64,000 bases of DNA from Desertibaculum subflavum (GTDB lineage: Bacteria > Pseudomonadota > Alphaproteobacteria > Ferrovibrionales > Ferrovibrionaceae), in the NCBI GenBank assembly GCA_003576705.1, contig QOZS01000010.1, positions 59,280 through 123,279 on the forward strand, given 5' to 3'. This document shows positions 7,884 through 17,122 of the stretch, piece after piece. The stretch's first letter is position 1. Every line of letters begins with the position of its first letter. The notes beneath the pieces are model-generated. The model did no database searches, was not told where the DNA came from, and was given only the letters and a program-made list of their open reading frames with translations. A program made the position numbers and the translations under genes.

Positions 7884-9061
7884 CGATGGCCCAGATCATC
7901 CGCGCCAAGCCGAGCCCCGAGCAGCCGACCGAGCTTCGCGTCGAGACCAGGACCGAGGCGCCGCCCGCACCAGTGCGCCGCCGCCGTGAGTTCCGGCCGA
8001 TCCGCATCGGCATCATCGCGGCTCTCCTGCTCGCCGCAGCCGCGTATGGCGGGTATCAGGTCTATTTGCGCTTCACCCATGTGTCGGAATACGACGCCCG
8101 CGTCACCGGCGACGTCGTCACCATGTCGAGCCGGGTCGACGGCTGGGTGGTCGAGATGGCGGCGCTGGAGGGCATGACGGTCGAGGCGGGCCAGGTGGTG
8201 GCGCGCATCGACGACCGGATCGCGCGCCTGCGCGTGGAGGCGTTGAAGGCGGAGATCGCCGCGGTGCAGGCCGAGCGCCGGCGCCTGCAGGCGGAGCGCC
8301 AGCGGGTCGACAACATGATCGCGGCGAAGGCGAAGACCAAGGCCTCCGGCGTGCAGATGAGCGAGGCGGCGCGCACCGCGCTGGATGCCGATATCCAGCT
8401 GGCGCGCCAGGAACTGGAGCGCGCCCGCGTGCTGTCGCAGCGCGGCGTCGTCACCGACAAGCAGCTGGAGACGGCGCATGCCAACATGCTGCGGCTGGAG
8501 AGCAACCGGAAACGGCTCGACGCCGAGCGCCTGCAGGCGGAAGCGAGCCTGAACGAGGCGCTGGCCGAGCGCGACCAGCTCGACGTCATCGACCGCCAGA
8601 TCTCCGCGCAGGACCCGGCCGAGGCCAGCCTGAGGGCGCAGCTCGCCCAGCTCGAGCTGGCCGCCGCCGACTACACGATCCGCAGCCCGGTGCCGGCCAT
8701 CATCGACCGCACCTTCGTCGAGCCCGGCGAGTTCGTGCAGGCCGGCCAGCGCATCCTGATCCTGCACAATCCGAAGGAGCTCTGGGTCGAGGCCAATATC
8801 AAGGAAACGCAGCTGCGCAAGCTGAAGCTGGGTCAGGAAGTGCACATCACCGTCGATGCCTTCCCCGACGACAGGTTCATGGGCAAGGTGACGCGGATCG
8901 GCAGCGCCGCCACCTCGCGCTTCGCCCTGCTGCCGACGCCCAACCCCTCCGGCAACTTCACCAAGATTACCCAGCGCGTGCCGGTGAAGGTCCAGTTCAC
9001 CGAGATGCCGCGCCAGCTGTCGCCGGGCATGATGGTCGAGGTCGATATTGACATACGATAG
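7880..9061 (+). CDS. emrA: HlyD/EmrA-family membrane fusion protein
   Basis: A 393-aa periplasmic adaptor for a tripartite efflux pump. A single N-terminal membrane anchor lies at about 43-64 after a short basic cytoplasmic tail. It is followed by a biotinyl-lipoyl half, a long alpha-helical coiled coil (about 125-235, rich in Ala, Glu and Arg) and the second lipoyl/beta-barrel half. The start is GTG at 7880, overlapping the marR stop, or ATG at 7886. The 3' end overlaps emrB. With EmrB it should export hydrophobic drugs or acids across the envelope; no TolC-type outer-membrane gene is in the window, so a shared one is presumably elsewhere. Confidence 0.9.
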   Translation: MTMAQIIRAKPSPEQPTELRVETRTEAPPAPVRRRREFRPIRIGIIAALLLAAAAYGGYQVYLRFTHVSEYDARVTGDVVTMSSRVDGWVVEMAALEGMTVEAGQVVARIDDRIARLRVEALKAEIAAVQAERRRLQAERQRVDNMIAAKAKTKASGVQMSEAARTALDADIQLARQELERARVLSQRGVVTDKQLETAHANMLRLESNRKRLDAERLQAEASLNEALAERDQLDVIDRQISAQDPAEASLRAQLAQLELAAADYTIRSPVPAIIDRTFVEPGEFVQAGQRILILHNPKELWVEANIKETQLRKLKLGQEVHITVDAFPDDRFMGKVTRIGSAATSRFALLPTPNPSGNFTKITQRVPVKVQFTEMPRQLSPGMMVEVDIDIR

Positions 9062-10619
9062 CGCCGAGGAACTGGCGGCGCGCTACGGCCCGGCCTATCG
9101 CTGGCTGGTCACCATCTCGGGCATGGTCGGCATCCTGGCCATGGTGCTGGCGATGACCACGGTCAATGTCGCGGTGCCGGACGTGATGGGCGCCTTCGGC
9201 ATCGGCCAGGACAAGGCGCAGTGGATGTCGTCGGCCTATATGGCGACGATGACCGCGGGCATGCTGCTGAACAACTGGCTCGCCAATATCGCCGGCGAAC
9301 GGCGGGTGTTCATCACCGCACTCGCCGTGTTCTCGTGCGGCGCGGTGCTGGGCGGCACGGCGCCGAACGAGGACATGCTGATCTTCGCCCGCGTGTTGCA
9401 GGGCTTCAGTGCCGGCGTGGCGCAGCCGCTGGTCATGGCGACGATCTTCAGCGCCTTCCCGCCGGAGCGGCGCGGCTCCGCCATGGGCATCTTCGGTCTG
9501 GGCGTCGTCTTCGCCCCGGCGATCGGGCCGACGCTCGGCGGCCTGATGATCGAGTTCTTCTCCTGGCGCTATGTCTTCTTCATCTCGCTGCCGTTCTGCC
9601 TGATCGCGGCCATCATGGCCGCGCTGTTCATGCCGACCCGGCCCTGGCCGCGCCGGATTCCAAGCTTCGACTGGATCGGCTTCGCGCTGCTCTGCATCGG
9701 GCTGTTCGGGTTGATGACCGCGGCGGCGAACGGCCAGCGCGAGGGCTGGGACAGCGACAGCATCATGCTGCGGCTCGCCGCCGGGATCGGCGGCGCGGTC
9801 GGTTTCATCGCCTGGGAGCTGAACCGCGACGAGCCTCTGCTGGACCTGCGCATGTTCATGAGCCCGGCCTTCGCCTCCGCCGGCGTGGTCGCCTTCATCT
9901 TCGGCGCCGGCATGATGGGATCGACCTATCTCGTTCCCGTCTTCGTGCAGACGGTGCAGGGCTTCACGGCGCTCGATGCCGGCATGATGATGATGCCGGC
10001 CGGGTTGATGCTGGCGGTGATCTTCCCGACCGCAGGACGGCTGTCCGACACGCTGTCGCCCGGGCTGATGATCATGGGCGGCCTGCTGCTGTTCTGCGCC
10101 GGCTTCGTGCTGATGGCCGGCGCGGATGCGAACAGCACCTTCTGGTGGCTGGCGGGGGTGACCATGGTGTCGCGCCTCGGGCTCGGCTTCATCAATCCGA
10201 GCCTCAATGCCGCGGCGCTGAAGGCGCTGCCGCAGGAGCTGGTGCGGCAGGGCGCCGGCGCGACCAACTTCATGCGCCAGCTGGGCGGCGCCTTTGGCAT
10301 CAATCTCAGCGTCGTGTTCCTGGAGTTGCGCACCGGCTTCCACGCCGAGGCGCTGACCGCGACGCAGGACTGGGGCAACGAGACAACGCTGCGCCTGATC
10401 GACCAGGTCAAGGAGCTGATGGGCCAGGCAGGCCTGCCGGAGGCGGTGCAGCGCGCCGGCGCGCTGGAATACCTGGCGACCATCGTGCATGGCCAGAGCC
10501 AGATGCTGGCCTTCCAGGACACCTACATCATCGTGGCCGGCGTCGCGCTGGCCGCCATGATCCCCGCCTATGTGCTGTCGCAATCGCAGCGCCTGCCGAA
10601 GGTGGCGTTCGCGACGTAG
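9048..10619 (+). CDS. emrB: DHA2-family MFS drug efflux permease (EmrB type)
   Basis: A 523-aa inner-membrane proton antiporter with about 14 hydrophobic segments, as is usual for the DHA2 family. Motif A-like and motif C-like sequences are present early on (the FARVLQGFSAGVAQPL region and LGVVFAPAIGPTLGG). The start must be TTG at 9048: the frame is closed by a stop just upstream, GAGG sits six bases before the TTG, and the next ATG would remove the N-terminus. It overlaps emrA by 14 bp. With the MarR regulator and adaptor it forms a three-gene multidrug efflux operon. Confidence 0.9.
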   Translation: MTYDSAEELAARYGPAYRWLVTISGMVGILAMVLAMTTVNVAVPDVMGAFGIGQDKAQWMSSAYMATMTAGMLLNNWLANIAGERRVFITALAVFSCGAVLGGTAPNEDMLIFARVLQGFSAGVAQPLVMATIFSAFPPERRGSAMGIFGLGVVFAPAIGPTLGGLMIEFFSWRYVFFISLPFCLIAAIMAALFMPTRPWPRRIPSFDWIGFALLCIGLFGLMTAAANGQREGWDSDSIMLRLAAGIGGAVGFIAWELNRDEPLLDLRMFMSPAFASAGVVAFIFGAGMMGSTYLVPVFVQTVQGFTALDAGMMMMPAGLMLAVIFPTAGRLSDTLSPGLMIMGGLLLFCAGFVLMAGADANSTFWWLAGVTMVSRLGLGFINPSLNAAALKALPQELVRQGAGATNFMRQLGGAFGINLSVVFLELRTGFHAEALTATQDWGNETTLRLIDQVKELMGQAGLPEAVQRAGALEYLATIVHGQSQMLAFQDTYIIVAGVALAAMIPAYVLSQSQRLPKVAFAT

Positions 10620-10632
10620 AACACCTGCTCAA

Positions 10633-10725
10633 TTCGTCTTGCCCGGGCTTGACCCGGGCATCCACGACTTTCCGCGGCGCTGTCCAAAGGCGTGGGCGGC
10701 CGGGTCAAGCCCGGCCACGACGAAC
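10633..10725. repeat. Palindromic repeat A, diverged copy 3
   Basis: An inverted repeat after emrB: left arm TTCGTC then CCCGGGCTTGACCCGGGC, right arm CCGGGTCAAGCCCGG ending in CGACGAA. It shares core and ends with the copies at 6817 and 7034 but differs in the centre. It could serve as transcription terminator of the efflux operon; no T-run follows. Confidence 0.85.
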
Positions 10726-10820
10726 GGGGTCTGCGGCATCTTGCAATGCAGCTCGACCGCGCTCTGAGTTAGTATCCTCCGACAAGGCGAACACGCCAGA
10801 GGGTCGAGGAGGAAGCCAAG

Positions 10821-11597
10821 ATGGATTGGGCGAAACTGACCGCGGACCTGGAGCGGCTGCTGAGGCTGCGCACGCCGCCTTTCGGCATGAAGCTGTTCGA
10901 GCGCAAGGAAGACATGGAGGTGATCCCGCGCATCCGCCGGCCGAAGGCGGTGCATGCCTTCGACCAGGTGGTGGCGCAGGCGGCAAGGCTCGGCTGGACC
11001 GTCGGCGTGACCGCGGACGACCTGGTGGGCGCGCAATGCCGGGCGGTGATCGGCCTGGGCAACGCCAAGGACGAGAAGTGGAAGTCGGGCCAGCACATGG
11101 TGGGCGTCTGGTACTCGACGCTGGACGACGCGACGGCGCATCAGGCGGCGATGAACTGCGTCGGCGACGGCCAGTTCCAGGCGATGGTGGTGTCGCCGCT
11201 GGCGGCGGGGCGGCTGGACCCGCCGGACATCGCCCTGTTCTACGCGACGCCGGGCGCGATGATGTACTTCATCAACGGCATGCAATGGTCGGGCTACAAG
11301 AAATTCGACTGGGGCGTGGTCGGTGAATCGGCCTGCGCCGATTCCTGGGGCCGGGCGCTGAAGACGCGGCAGGCCAGCCTCTCCATCCCCTGCTTCGCCG
11401 AGCGGCGGTACGGCGGAGTCCTGGACGACGAGATGCTGATGGCGCTGCCGCCGGATCAGTTGCAGCACGCCATCACGGGCATGGAGGCGCTGGCCAAGAA
11501 CGGCTTCCGCTATCCCTTCCCGCAATACGGCATCCAGCAGGATGTCCGCGCCGGCATGGGCGTGAGCTATCCCGACCGCAAGCCGCCGGCGGCGTGA
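10821..11597 (+). CDS. DUF169 family protein
   Basis: A 258-aa protein of the DUF169 family, function unknown. Family-like features are the N-terminal LRTPPFGMKLF segment, the invariant-looking Cys in VGAQCRAVIGLG, and the C-terminal block ACADSWGRALKTRQASLSIPC with Cys pairs that could bind a metal or form a disulfide, then AERRYGGV. No signal or membrane segment. GAGGAGG lies about 8 bases before the ATG. The alkylsulfatase-like gene starts inside its stop codon (GTGA), so the two are co-translated; this is the only clue to its role. Confidence 0.75.
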   Translation: MDWAKLTADLERLLRLRTPPFGMKLFERKEDMEVIPRIRRPKAVHAFDQVVAQAARLGWTVGVTADDLVGAQCRAVIGLGNAKDEKWKSGQHMVGVWYSTLDDATAHQAAMNCVGDGQFQAMVVSPLAAGRLDPPDIALFYATPGAMMYFINGMQWSGYKKFDWGVVGESACADSWGRALKTRQASLSIPCFAERRYGGVLDDEMLMALPPDQLQHAITGMEALAKNGFRYPFPQYGIQQDVRAGMGVSYPDRKPPAA

Positions 11598-13525
11598 GCG
11601 CGATGTCCGACCGCAAGCCGACGCCACCGAAGGACGCCGAGCCCGCGACGCGCGAGGCCAATGCGCAATGGCTGGACGCACTGCCCTTCGACGACCGGGA
11701 GGATTTCGAGGACGCGCAGCGCGGCTTCGTCGCCACTTTGCCGGACGGCGTGATCCGCACGCCATCCGGCACCGTGGTGTGGAGCCTGAAGGCCTATGAG
11801 TTCCTATCCGGCCCGAACGCGCCGCCGACGGTGAATCCGAGCCTGTGGCGCATCGCGCAGCTCAACATGAACAACGGCCTCTACAAGGTGGTCGATCGCG
11901 TCTGGCAGGTGCGCGGCCTGGACCTCGCCAACATGACGATCATCGAGGGCGAGACCGGGCTGATCCTGGTCGACCCGCTGACCACGGCGGAAGTGGCGCG
12001 GGCGAGCCTGGAGCTCTATTTCGGGCACCGGCCGCGCGTGCCGGTGAAGGCGGTGATCTATACCCACAGCCATGTCGACCATTATGGCGGCGTGAAGGGC
12101 GTGATCACCGAGGAGGAGGTGCGCGCCGGCCGCGTGGCGGTGCTGGCGCCGGACGGCTTCATGGAGGCGGTGGGCGGCGAGAACGTGCTGGCCGGCGTCG
12201 CCATGACGCGGCGCGCGCAGTTCCAGTTCGGCGGATTGCTGCCGCCGGGCGAGCGCGGCCAGGTGGATGCGGGCCTGGGCAAGGTGACGTCGCGCGGCAG
12301 CGTGACCCTGATCCCGCCGACCGACCTGATCGTCCAGAAGACCGAGACGCGCGTGATCGACGGCGTCGAGATCGAGTTCCAGCTGGCGCCGGAGAGCGAG
12401 GCGCCGGCCGAGATGCACATGTTCTATCCGCAGTTCGGCGTGCTGAACATGGCGGAGAACGCGACGCACCACCTGCACAACTTCATTCCGCTGCGCGGCG
12501 CGGTGGCGCGCGACACACGGCTGTGGTCGCGCTATATCGCCGAGGCGATGCGGATGTACGGCGACCGTGTCGAGATCGTCATCGCGCAGCATCATTGGCC
12601 GACATGGGGCCGCGCGCGCGTGCTGGCCTTCCTCGCCAAGCAGCGCGACCTCTACAAGCACATCCACGACCAGGCGCTGCGCCTCGCCAATCTGGGCCTC
12701 AGGCCGGCGGAGATCGCCGAGAAGGTACAGCTGCCGGCGGAATTGCGGCGCGACTGGTCGGTGCGCGGCTATTACGGCACGGTCAGCCACAACGCGAAGG
12801 CCGTGTTCCAGCGCTATCTGAGCTGGTACGACGGCAATCCCGCCAACCTGAACCCGCTGCCGCCGGTCGAGACCGCGCGCAAGACGGTGGAATATATGGG
12901 CGGCGCCGCGGCGGTGATCGCGCGCGCCCGCGCCGACTTTGCCAAGGGCGAATACCGCTGGGTGGCGCAGGCGATGTATCAGGTCGTGTTCGCCGAGCCG
13001 GACAACGCCGAGGCGCGCGAGCTTGGCGCCGATGCGCTGGAGCAGCTCGGCTACCAGGCGGAATCGGCGACCTGGCGCAACGCCTATCTCTACGGCGCGC
13101 GGGAGCTGCGCGGCGGGGTTATGCAGCTGCCGCCCAGGCCGATCCTGAGCCCGGACCTGATCCGCGCGGTGACGACCGACACCTTCTTCGATTTCATGGC
13201 GGTGCGGCTGAACGCCGACCGTGCCGCCGGCAAACGCTTCGCGATCGACTGGCGCTTCACCGACACGGGCGAGATCGTCGCACTGAACCTGGAGAACTCG
13301 ACCCTCACGCATCTGCTGGGCCAGCCGAGCACCCGCCCCGCCGCGACCGTCACCACCACGCGCCCGGTGCTGGACGCGCTGATGGTGAAGCAGTCGACGG
13401 TGGCGGAGGCGACGCAGAGCGGCGCGCTCAAGGTCGAGGGCGACGCGCAGCCGCTGCACGACCTGTTCGACATGCTCGACGACTTCCCGGCGATGTTCCC
13501 GATCCTGACGCCGGGACCGAGCTGA
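11594..13525 (+). CDS. Alkyl/aryl-sulfatase, metallo-beta-lactamase fold (SdsA1/BDS1 type)
   Basis: A 643-aa Zn hydrolase of the SdsA1/BDS1 group, which removes sulfate from alkyl sulfates such as SDS. Residues 157-166 hold the metal motif THSHVDHYGG (His158, His160, Asp162, His163). The order is catalytic metallo-beta-lactamase domain (about 90-400), an alpha-helical dimerisation domain (about 400-520), and a C-terminal SCP2-like lipid-binding domain (about 525-640). Secreted homologues carry a signal peptide; none is seen here, so it is probably cytoplasmic. Starts: GTG 11594 (overlapping the DUF169 gene) or ATG 11603. Confidence 0.85.
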   Translation: MSAMSDRKPTPPKDAEPATREANAQWLDALPFDDREDFEDAQRGFVATLPDGVIRTPSGTVVWSLKAYEFLSGPNAPPTVNPSLWRIAQLNMNNGLYKVVDRVWQVRGLDLANMTIIEGETGLILVDPLTTAEVARASLELYFGHRPRVPVKAVIYTHSHVDHYGGVKGVITEEEVRAGRVAVLAPDGFMEAVGGENVLAGVAMTRRAQFQFGGLLPPGERGQVDAGLGKVTSRGSVTLIPPTDLIVQKTETRVIDGVEIEFQLAPESEAPAEMHMFYPQFGVLNMAENATHHLHNFIPLRGAVARDTRLWSRYIAEAMRMYGDRVEIVIAQHHWPTWGRARVLAFLAKQRDLYKHIHDQALRLANLGLRPAEIAEKVQLPAELRRDWSVRGYYGTVSHNAKAVFQRYLSWYDGNPANLNPLPPVETARKTVEYMGGAAAVIARARADFAKGEYRWVAQAMYQVVFAEPDNAEARELGADALEQLGYQAESATWRNAYLYGARELRGGVMQLPPRPILSPDLIRAVTTDTFFDFMAVRLNADRAAGKRFAIDWRFTDTGEIVALNLENSTLTHLLGQPSTRPAATVTTTRPVLDALMVKQSTVAEATQSGALKVEGDAQPLHDLFDMLDDFPAMFPILTPGPS

Positions 13526-13544
13526 CCTTGCCGAAAACTTATCG

Positions 13545-13688
13545 CCTCTCCGCCCGCGAAGCGGGGGGACAGGGAAGGAGAGGTGGGGAGGATGCGCTCT
13601 CCGCAACGAGCGCCGTGCGAGCGGCGGCGCCCTCACCTCACCCGCCGCTTCGCGGCGACCTCTCCCCTCCCTGAAGGGAGCGGAGAGG
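13545..13688. repeat. Dispersed GC-rich palindromic element B
   Basis: Two facing hairpins with the same ends. The left one (13545-13583) has CCTCTCC/GGAGAGG arms enclosing CCCGC-GAA-GCGGG. The right one (13659-13688) has the same arms enclosing CTCCC-TGAA-GGGAG. Between them is CGCCG-CTTCG-CGGCG. Such mirrored blocks are typical of short non-coding mobile repeats. It lies between convergent genes and may end transcription from both sides. Confidence 0.8.
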
Positions 13689-13701
13689 TTACTCTGTCGC
13701 G

Positions 13702-14253
13702 CTACTTCTTCGCCTGCGGCAGGAAGTCGTCGAGCGGGACGCCCAGGCTGTTGAGCGCCCAGGAGACCATGTTGTACTGGCCGATGGTGAAGACGACGTC
13801 GATCATCTGCTCGGTCGAGTAGGCCTTGGCGAGCGCGTCCCAGGTGGCATCGGAGATCACCGAGTTCTCGTAGAGATCGTCGACTGCCTGCATCAGCGCC
13901 TTCTCATGCGCGTTGACGGCGCCGGCCGGGCCTTTCTTTACGCTCTCGATATCGGCATCGGTGAAGCCGCCGCGGCGGGCGATCAGCTCGTGCTGGGCGA
14001 ACTCGTATTCCGCCTGGTTGAGCCAGCCGATGCGCAGGATCAGGAGCTCGCGGTCGCGGAAGGCGAGCGATTGCTTCGACAGGATGTGGCCGGCGAACGG
14101 CGTCCAACGCTTTACCAGGCCCGGGTGGTGCGCCAGCACCTTGAAGATGTTGAAGACCCGGCCGCCCATCGCGTTCTTCTCGACCATTTCGCGGTCGGAC
14201 GGCTCAAGCGTGGCGAGGTCGCGCATCGGCACGCGCTGCTTGCGCTTAATCAT
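13702..14253 (-). CDS. Carboxymuconolactone decarboxylase (CMD/AhpD-like) family protein
   Basis: A 183-aa alpha-helical protein of the CMD/AhpD superfamily. The core (about 60-110) reads as FRDRELLILRIGWLNQAEYE followed by FAQHE, the usual helix pair. AhpD-type members have a CxxC redox pair here; this one has no cysteines, so peroxidase-reductase activity is unlikely, and a decarboxylase-like or unknown role fits better. The start at 14253 is certain: AAGGAGG lies five bases upstream. It lies 46 bp downstream of the MlrC-like gene on the same strand and is probably its operon partner. Confidence 0.85.
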   Translation of the reverse strand: MIKRKQRVPMRDLATLEPSDREMVEKNAMGGRVFNIFKVLAHHPGLVKRWTPFAGHILSKQSLAFRDRELLILRIGWLNQAEYEFAQHELIARRGGFTDADIESVKKGPAGAVNAHEKALMQAVDDLYENSVISDATWDALAKAYSTEQMIDVVFTIGQYNMVSWALNSLGVPLDDFLPQAKK

Positions 14254-14299
14254 GTTTCCTCCTTGGAACTCCCTAAGACTCGGTCGCAGCATAGAGCAA

Positions 14300-15814
14300 C
14301 TATGCCGGCGACCATTGCAGGTCCGGATCGAATGGCCACATCGGCCGCCGGATGTGGCGGTACGGCACGCGGGTCAGGATCGGCGTGACCAGGCCAGGGC
14401 AATCCGCCTCGACGATGCGGTCGTCGGTGAAGAACTCGTCGAAGCCGGCGCGGAAATGGCCGCGGCTCTTCAGGACCAGCGAGCGGACCTTGGCGAGATC
14501 GATGCCGAGATGCTCGAACATCATCGGCTCGTGCGCCTGGTTGCGCACGCTGACCACGACGACGCGGAGGCCGCCGATCTTGAGCAGCGCCGTCGGCCCC
14601 AGGCTGCCAGCGCGGGTCGCCATGGTGCCGCGGCGGCCGACGAAGCTGCCGTCGGAGAGCTTCTCGACCACCGCCTCCGCCTCGAACGGCTCGGAGTACT
14701 CGTTCGTCTCCGCGCGATTGAAGCGGGCGGTGAAGCGGGCGCCTTCGCCCAGCCGGTGCGCCTCGGCGGCGAGCGGCACGTCGTAATGGATGCCGAAACA
14801 GGCGCCCTCGACGCCGGCCTTGTGGAAGGCCTTGAGCAGCCAGGTGGTGTTGCCGCGCGCACCGCCGCCTGGATTGTCGGCGACATCGGCGAAGCAAAGC
14901 GAGGGTCGCGCCGGATCGCGGCCTGCCGCCAGCGCCATCCTCGTGCAATCGTCGATCGAGGTAAGCCTGGCGACGAAGCGGTGGCGGTCGGCCCAGATGC
15001 GGCCCGCGATATCGCGCGCCGCCTTATCGGCCGCCGCCTGGTCGCCGCGGCTCGTCACCACCACCGAGATGCCGTTGCGCGGGCTGTCGGCGAGCGAGAA
15101 GTTGCCGAGCACGGAGACGTTGAGGATCGGTCCGCCGACCAGTGTCTGCCCGTAGTTGATGCCATCCGCGTAGGGCCCCTGCTTGGTCAAGAGCGCGACC
15201 GAAGGCGGCAGGATCGGCAGGTGGATATAGGCCTTCGCCGTCTTCATCCCGGCGAACATTTCCAGCATGGCGCGGGCCGCCTCCTCGCCGCGCTCGTACT
15301 GGTCGACATGCGGGTTGGTGAGATAGGCGCAGAGCAGGTCGGTCGATTGGACCATAGGGGCTGAAAGATTGGCGTGCAGGTCGAGCGTCGCGATCACCGG
15401 CACGTTCGGTCCGACCACGGCGCGGATGCGCTTCAGCATGGTGCCGTCGGCATCCTGATCGCCGGTCGCGCCGGCGGCGCCGTGCTGGCAGCAATAGACG
15501 CCGTCGAGCGGTGCGGCGGCCCTCAGCGCCGCCTCGATCTTCGCGCAGCAACGCTCGAAGAAGCCCTGCTCGGCCGGGCCGCTGGCGCCGGCGGAGGTGT
15601 AGAGCACAGGCACCTTCTCCCAGGGGCCCGCCGCATCCATCACGGATATGAAACCCGACAGGCCCGCCGAGGCGCGCGGCGCGGGCTTCCGCAGGTCTTC
15701 CGCCAGCGCCTCGCCTTCGAGGTAGCATTTCTCGCGGAACTCGGCCTCCTCGGCCGGCGGGGCGAAGCCGTTCGTCTCGAGCGCGAAGCCGAGCAACGCA
15801 ATGCGGCGGGGCAT
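14300..15814 (-). CDS. M81-family metallopeptidase (MlrC-like)
   Basis: A 504-aa member of the MlrC/M81 group, named after microcystinase C of sphingomonads, which finishes degradation of linear microcystin. The N-terminal DUF1485 part carries candidate zinc ligands His111 (CCQHGAA), Asp145/His147 (LDLHANLS) and His169 (NPHVDQYERG). The C-terminal MlrC_C part starts near 290 with the FADVADNPGGGARGNT block. Such proteins are common in soil bacteria that make no contact with microcystin, so the substrate is probably another peptide or amide. Start at 15814, with GGAG ten bases upstream. Confidence 0.85.
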   Translation of the reverse strand: MPRRIALLGFALETNGFAPPAEEAEFREKCYLEGEALAEDLRKPAPRASAGLSGFISVMDAAGPWEKVPVLYTSAGASGPAEQGFFERCCAKIEAALRAAAPLDGVYCCQHGAAGATGDQDADGTMLKRIRAVVGPNVPVIATLDLHANLSAPMVQSTDLLCAYLTNPHVDQYERGEEAARAMLEMFAGMKTAKAYIHLPILPPSVALLTKQGPYADGINYGQTLVGGPILNVSVLGNFSLADSPRNGISVVVTSRGDQAAADKAARDIAGRIWADRHRFVARLTSIDDCTRMALAAGRDPARPSLCFADVADNPGGGARGNTTWLLKAFHKAGVEGACFGIHYDVPLAAEAHRLGEGARFTARFNRAETNEYSEPFEAEAVVEKLSDGSFVGRRGTMATRAGSLGPTALLKIGGLRVVVVSVRNQAHEPMMFEHLGIDLAKVRSLVLKSRGHFRAGFDEFFTDDRIVEADCPGLVTPILTRVPYRHIRRPMWPFDPDLQWSPA

Positions 15815-15952
15815 GGGATTGGTACTCCGGTGCGATCTCCGGCAAGCCTCGTGGCCGGGCCGCATGGCTGTCAAGCCGGCGCTGCCCTTCATTTTTGCCC
15901 ACCGCCCCGCCATGCTGGCGCCCAAGCTTGGGGCAGGGAGGAGCCGCACCCG

Positions 15953-17122
15953 ATGAAGAGGGACGCGCTCGCGGGCATCCGCGTGATCGATTTCACCACC
16001 ACCATCGCCGGCCCGCATTGCACCCGGCTGCTGGCCGATCTCGGCGCCGAGGTGGTGAAGATCGAATCGCCGGAAGGCGACATGATGCGCACGCGCCCGC
16101 CGATCCGGAACGGCGCGAGCCACATGTTCGGCTATCTCAATGCCGGCAAGCACAGCCTGGTGCTGGACCTGAAGCGGCCTTCCGCCATTGCCGCCGTAAA
16201 GCGCATGGCGGCGCGCGCCGACATCGTGGTGGAGAATTTCCGCCCCGGCGTGATGAAGCGGCTCGGCCTCGACTACCCGAGCCTGAGGCGACTGAAGCCG
16301 GACCTGATCTATTGCGCCATCTCGGGCTATGGCCAGACCGGGCCCTCGGCCGAGCTGCCGGCCTATGCGCCGATGATCCACGCCGCTTCCGGCTACGAGA
16401 TGGCGCATCTCGCCTATCAGCCGGGCCGCGAGCGGCCGGACAATTGCGGCGTGTTCTTCGCCGATTTCAACAGCGGCGCCTATGCCTTCGGCGCCATCAT
16501 GACCGCGCTGTATCAGCGCCAGGCGTCGGGCATCGGGCAGATGATCGACGTGTCGATGTGCGAGACCATGCTGGGCACCTTGATGGGCGAGGTGATGCGC
16601 GCCCAGGTGCCGTACGACCTGCCGAGCCGGCCGATGTTCGGTCCGGTGCGCACGCGGGACGGCTATGTCATGCCGGCGGTGGCGAGCGAGAAGACCTTCC
16701 AAGGGCTCTGCCGGGCGGCCGGTCATCCGGAGTGGATCGAGGATCCGCGCTTCGCCCGCTATGCCGACCGGCGCAATCATTGGGGCGCCTATGTCGACGA
16801 GCTGGAGCAGTGGTCGGGCCAGCTCAGTTCCGAGCAGGTGATGGCGCAGTTCGAGGCGCATGGCGTGCCCGCCTCGCGCTATCGCACCGTGGCCGAGCTG
16901 ATGAGCGACCCGCAGCTCGCCCATCGCGAGGCACTGCAGCCGGTGACCGATGCCGGCGGCACGGTGAAGGTGATGGCACCGCCCTTCCGCATGTCGGAAG
17001 CCGAGACGCGCGTGCGCCCGTTCTGCCAGAGCCTCGGCGAGCAGAGCGAAGGCGTGCTGCGCGGTTTCGGCTTCAGCGAGGCGGAGATCGCCGATCTGCG
17101 AACCAAGGGCGCCGCCGGCTGA
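15953..17122 (+). CDS. CaiB/BaiF (class III) CoA-transferase
   Basis: A 389-aa family III CoA-transferase, which moves CoA between carboxylic acids through a covalent aspartyl-CoA intermediate. Asp171 in FFADFNSGAYA aligns with the catalytic Asp. The N-terminal block AGPHCTRLLADLGAEVVKIE is the usual CoA-binding start of the family. The ATG at 15953 is preceded by GGGAGGAG; the open frame runs some 190 codons further upstream, but only antisense to the MlrC-like gene. Substrate unknown. It stands alone in its operon and is divergent to the MlrC-like gene. Confidence 0.88.
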   Translation: MKRDALAGIRVIDFTTTIAGPHCTRLLADLGAEVVKIESPEGDMMRTRPPIRNGASHMFGYLNAGKHSLVLDLKRPSAIAAVKRMAARADIVVENFRPGVMKRLGLDYPSLRRLKPDLIYCAISGYGQTGPSAELPAYAPMIHAASGYEMAHLAYQPGRERPDNCGVFFADFNSGAYAFGAIMTALYQRQASGIGQMIDVSMCETMLGTLMGEVMRAQVPYDLPSRPMFGPVRTRDGYVMPAVASEKTFQGLCRAAGHPEWIEDPRFARYADRRNHWGAYVDELEQWSGQLSSEQVMAQFEAHGVPASRYRTVAELMSDPQLAHREALQPVTDAGGTVKVMAPPFRMSEAETRVRPFCQSLGEQSEGVLRGFGFSEAEIADLRTKGAAG

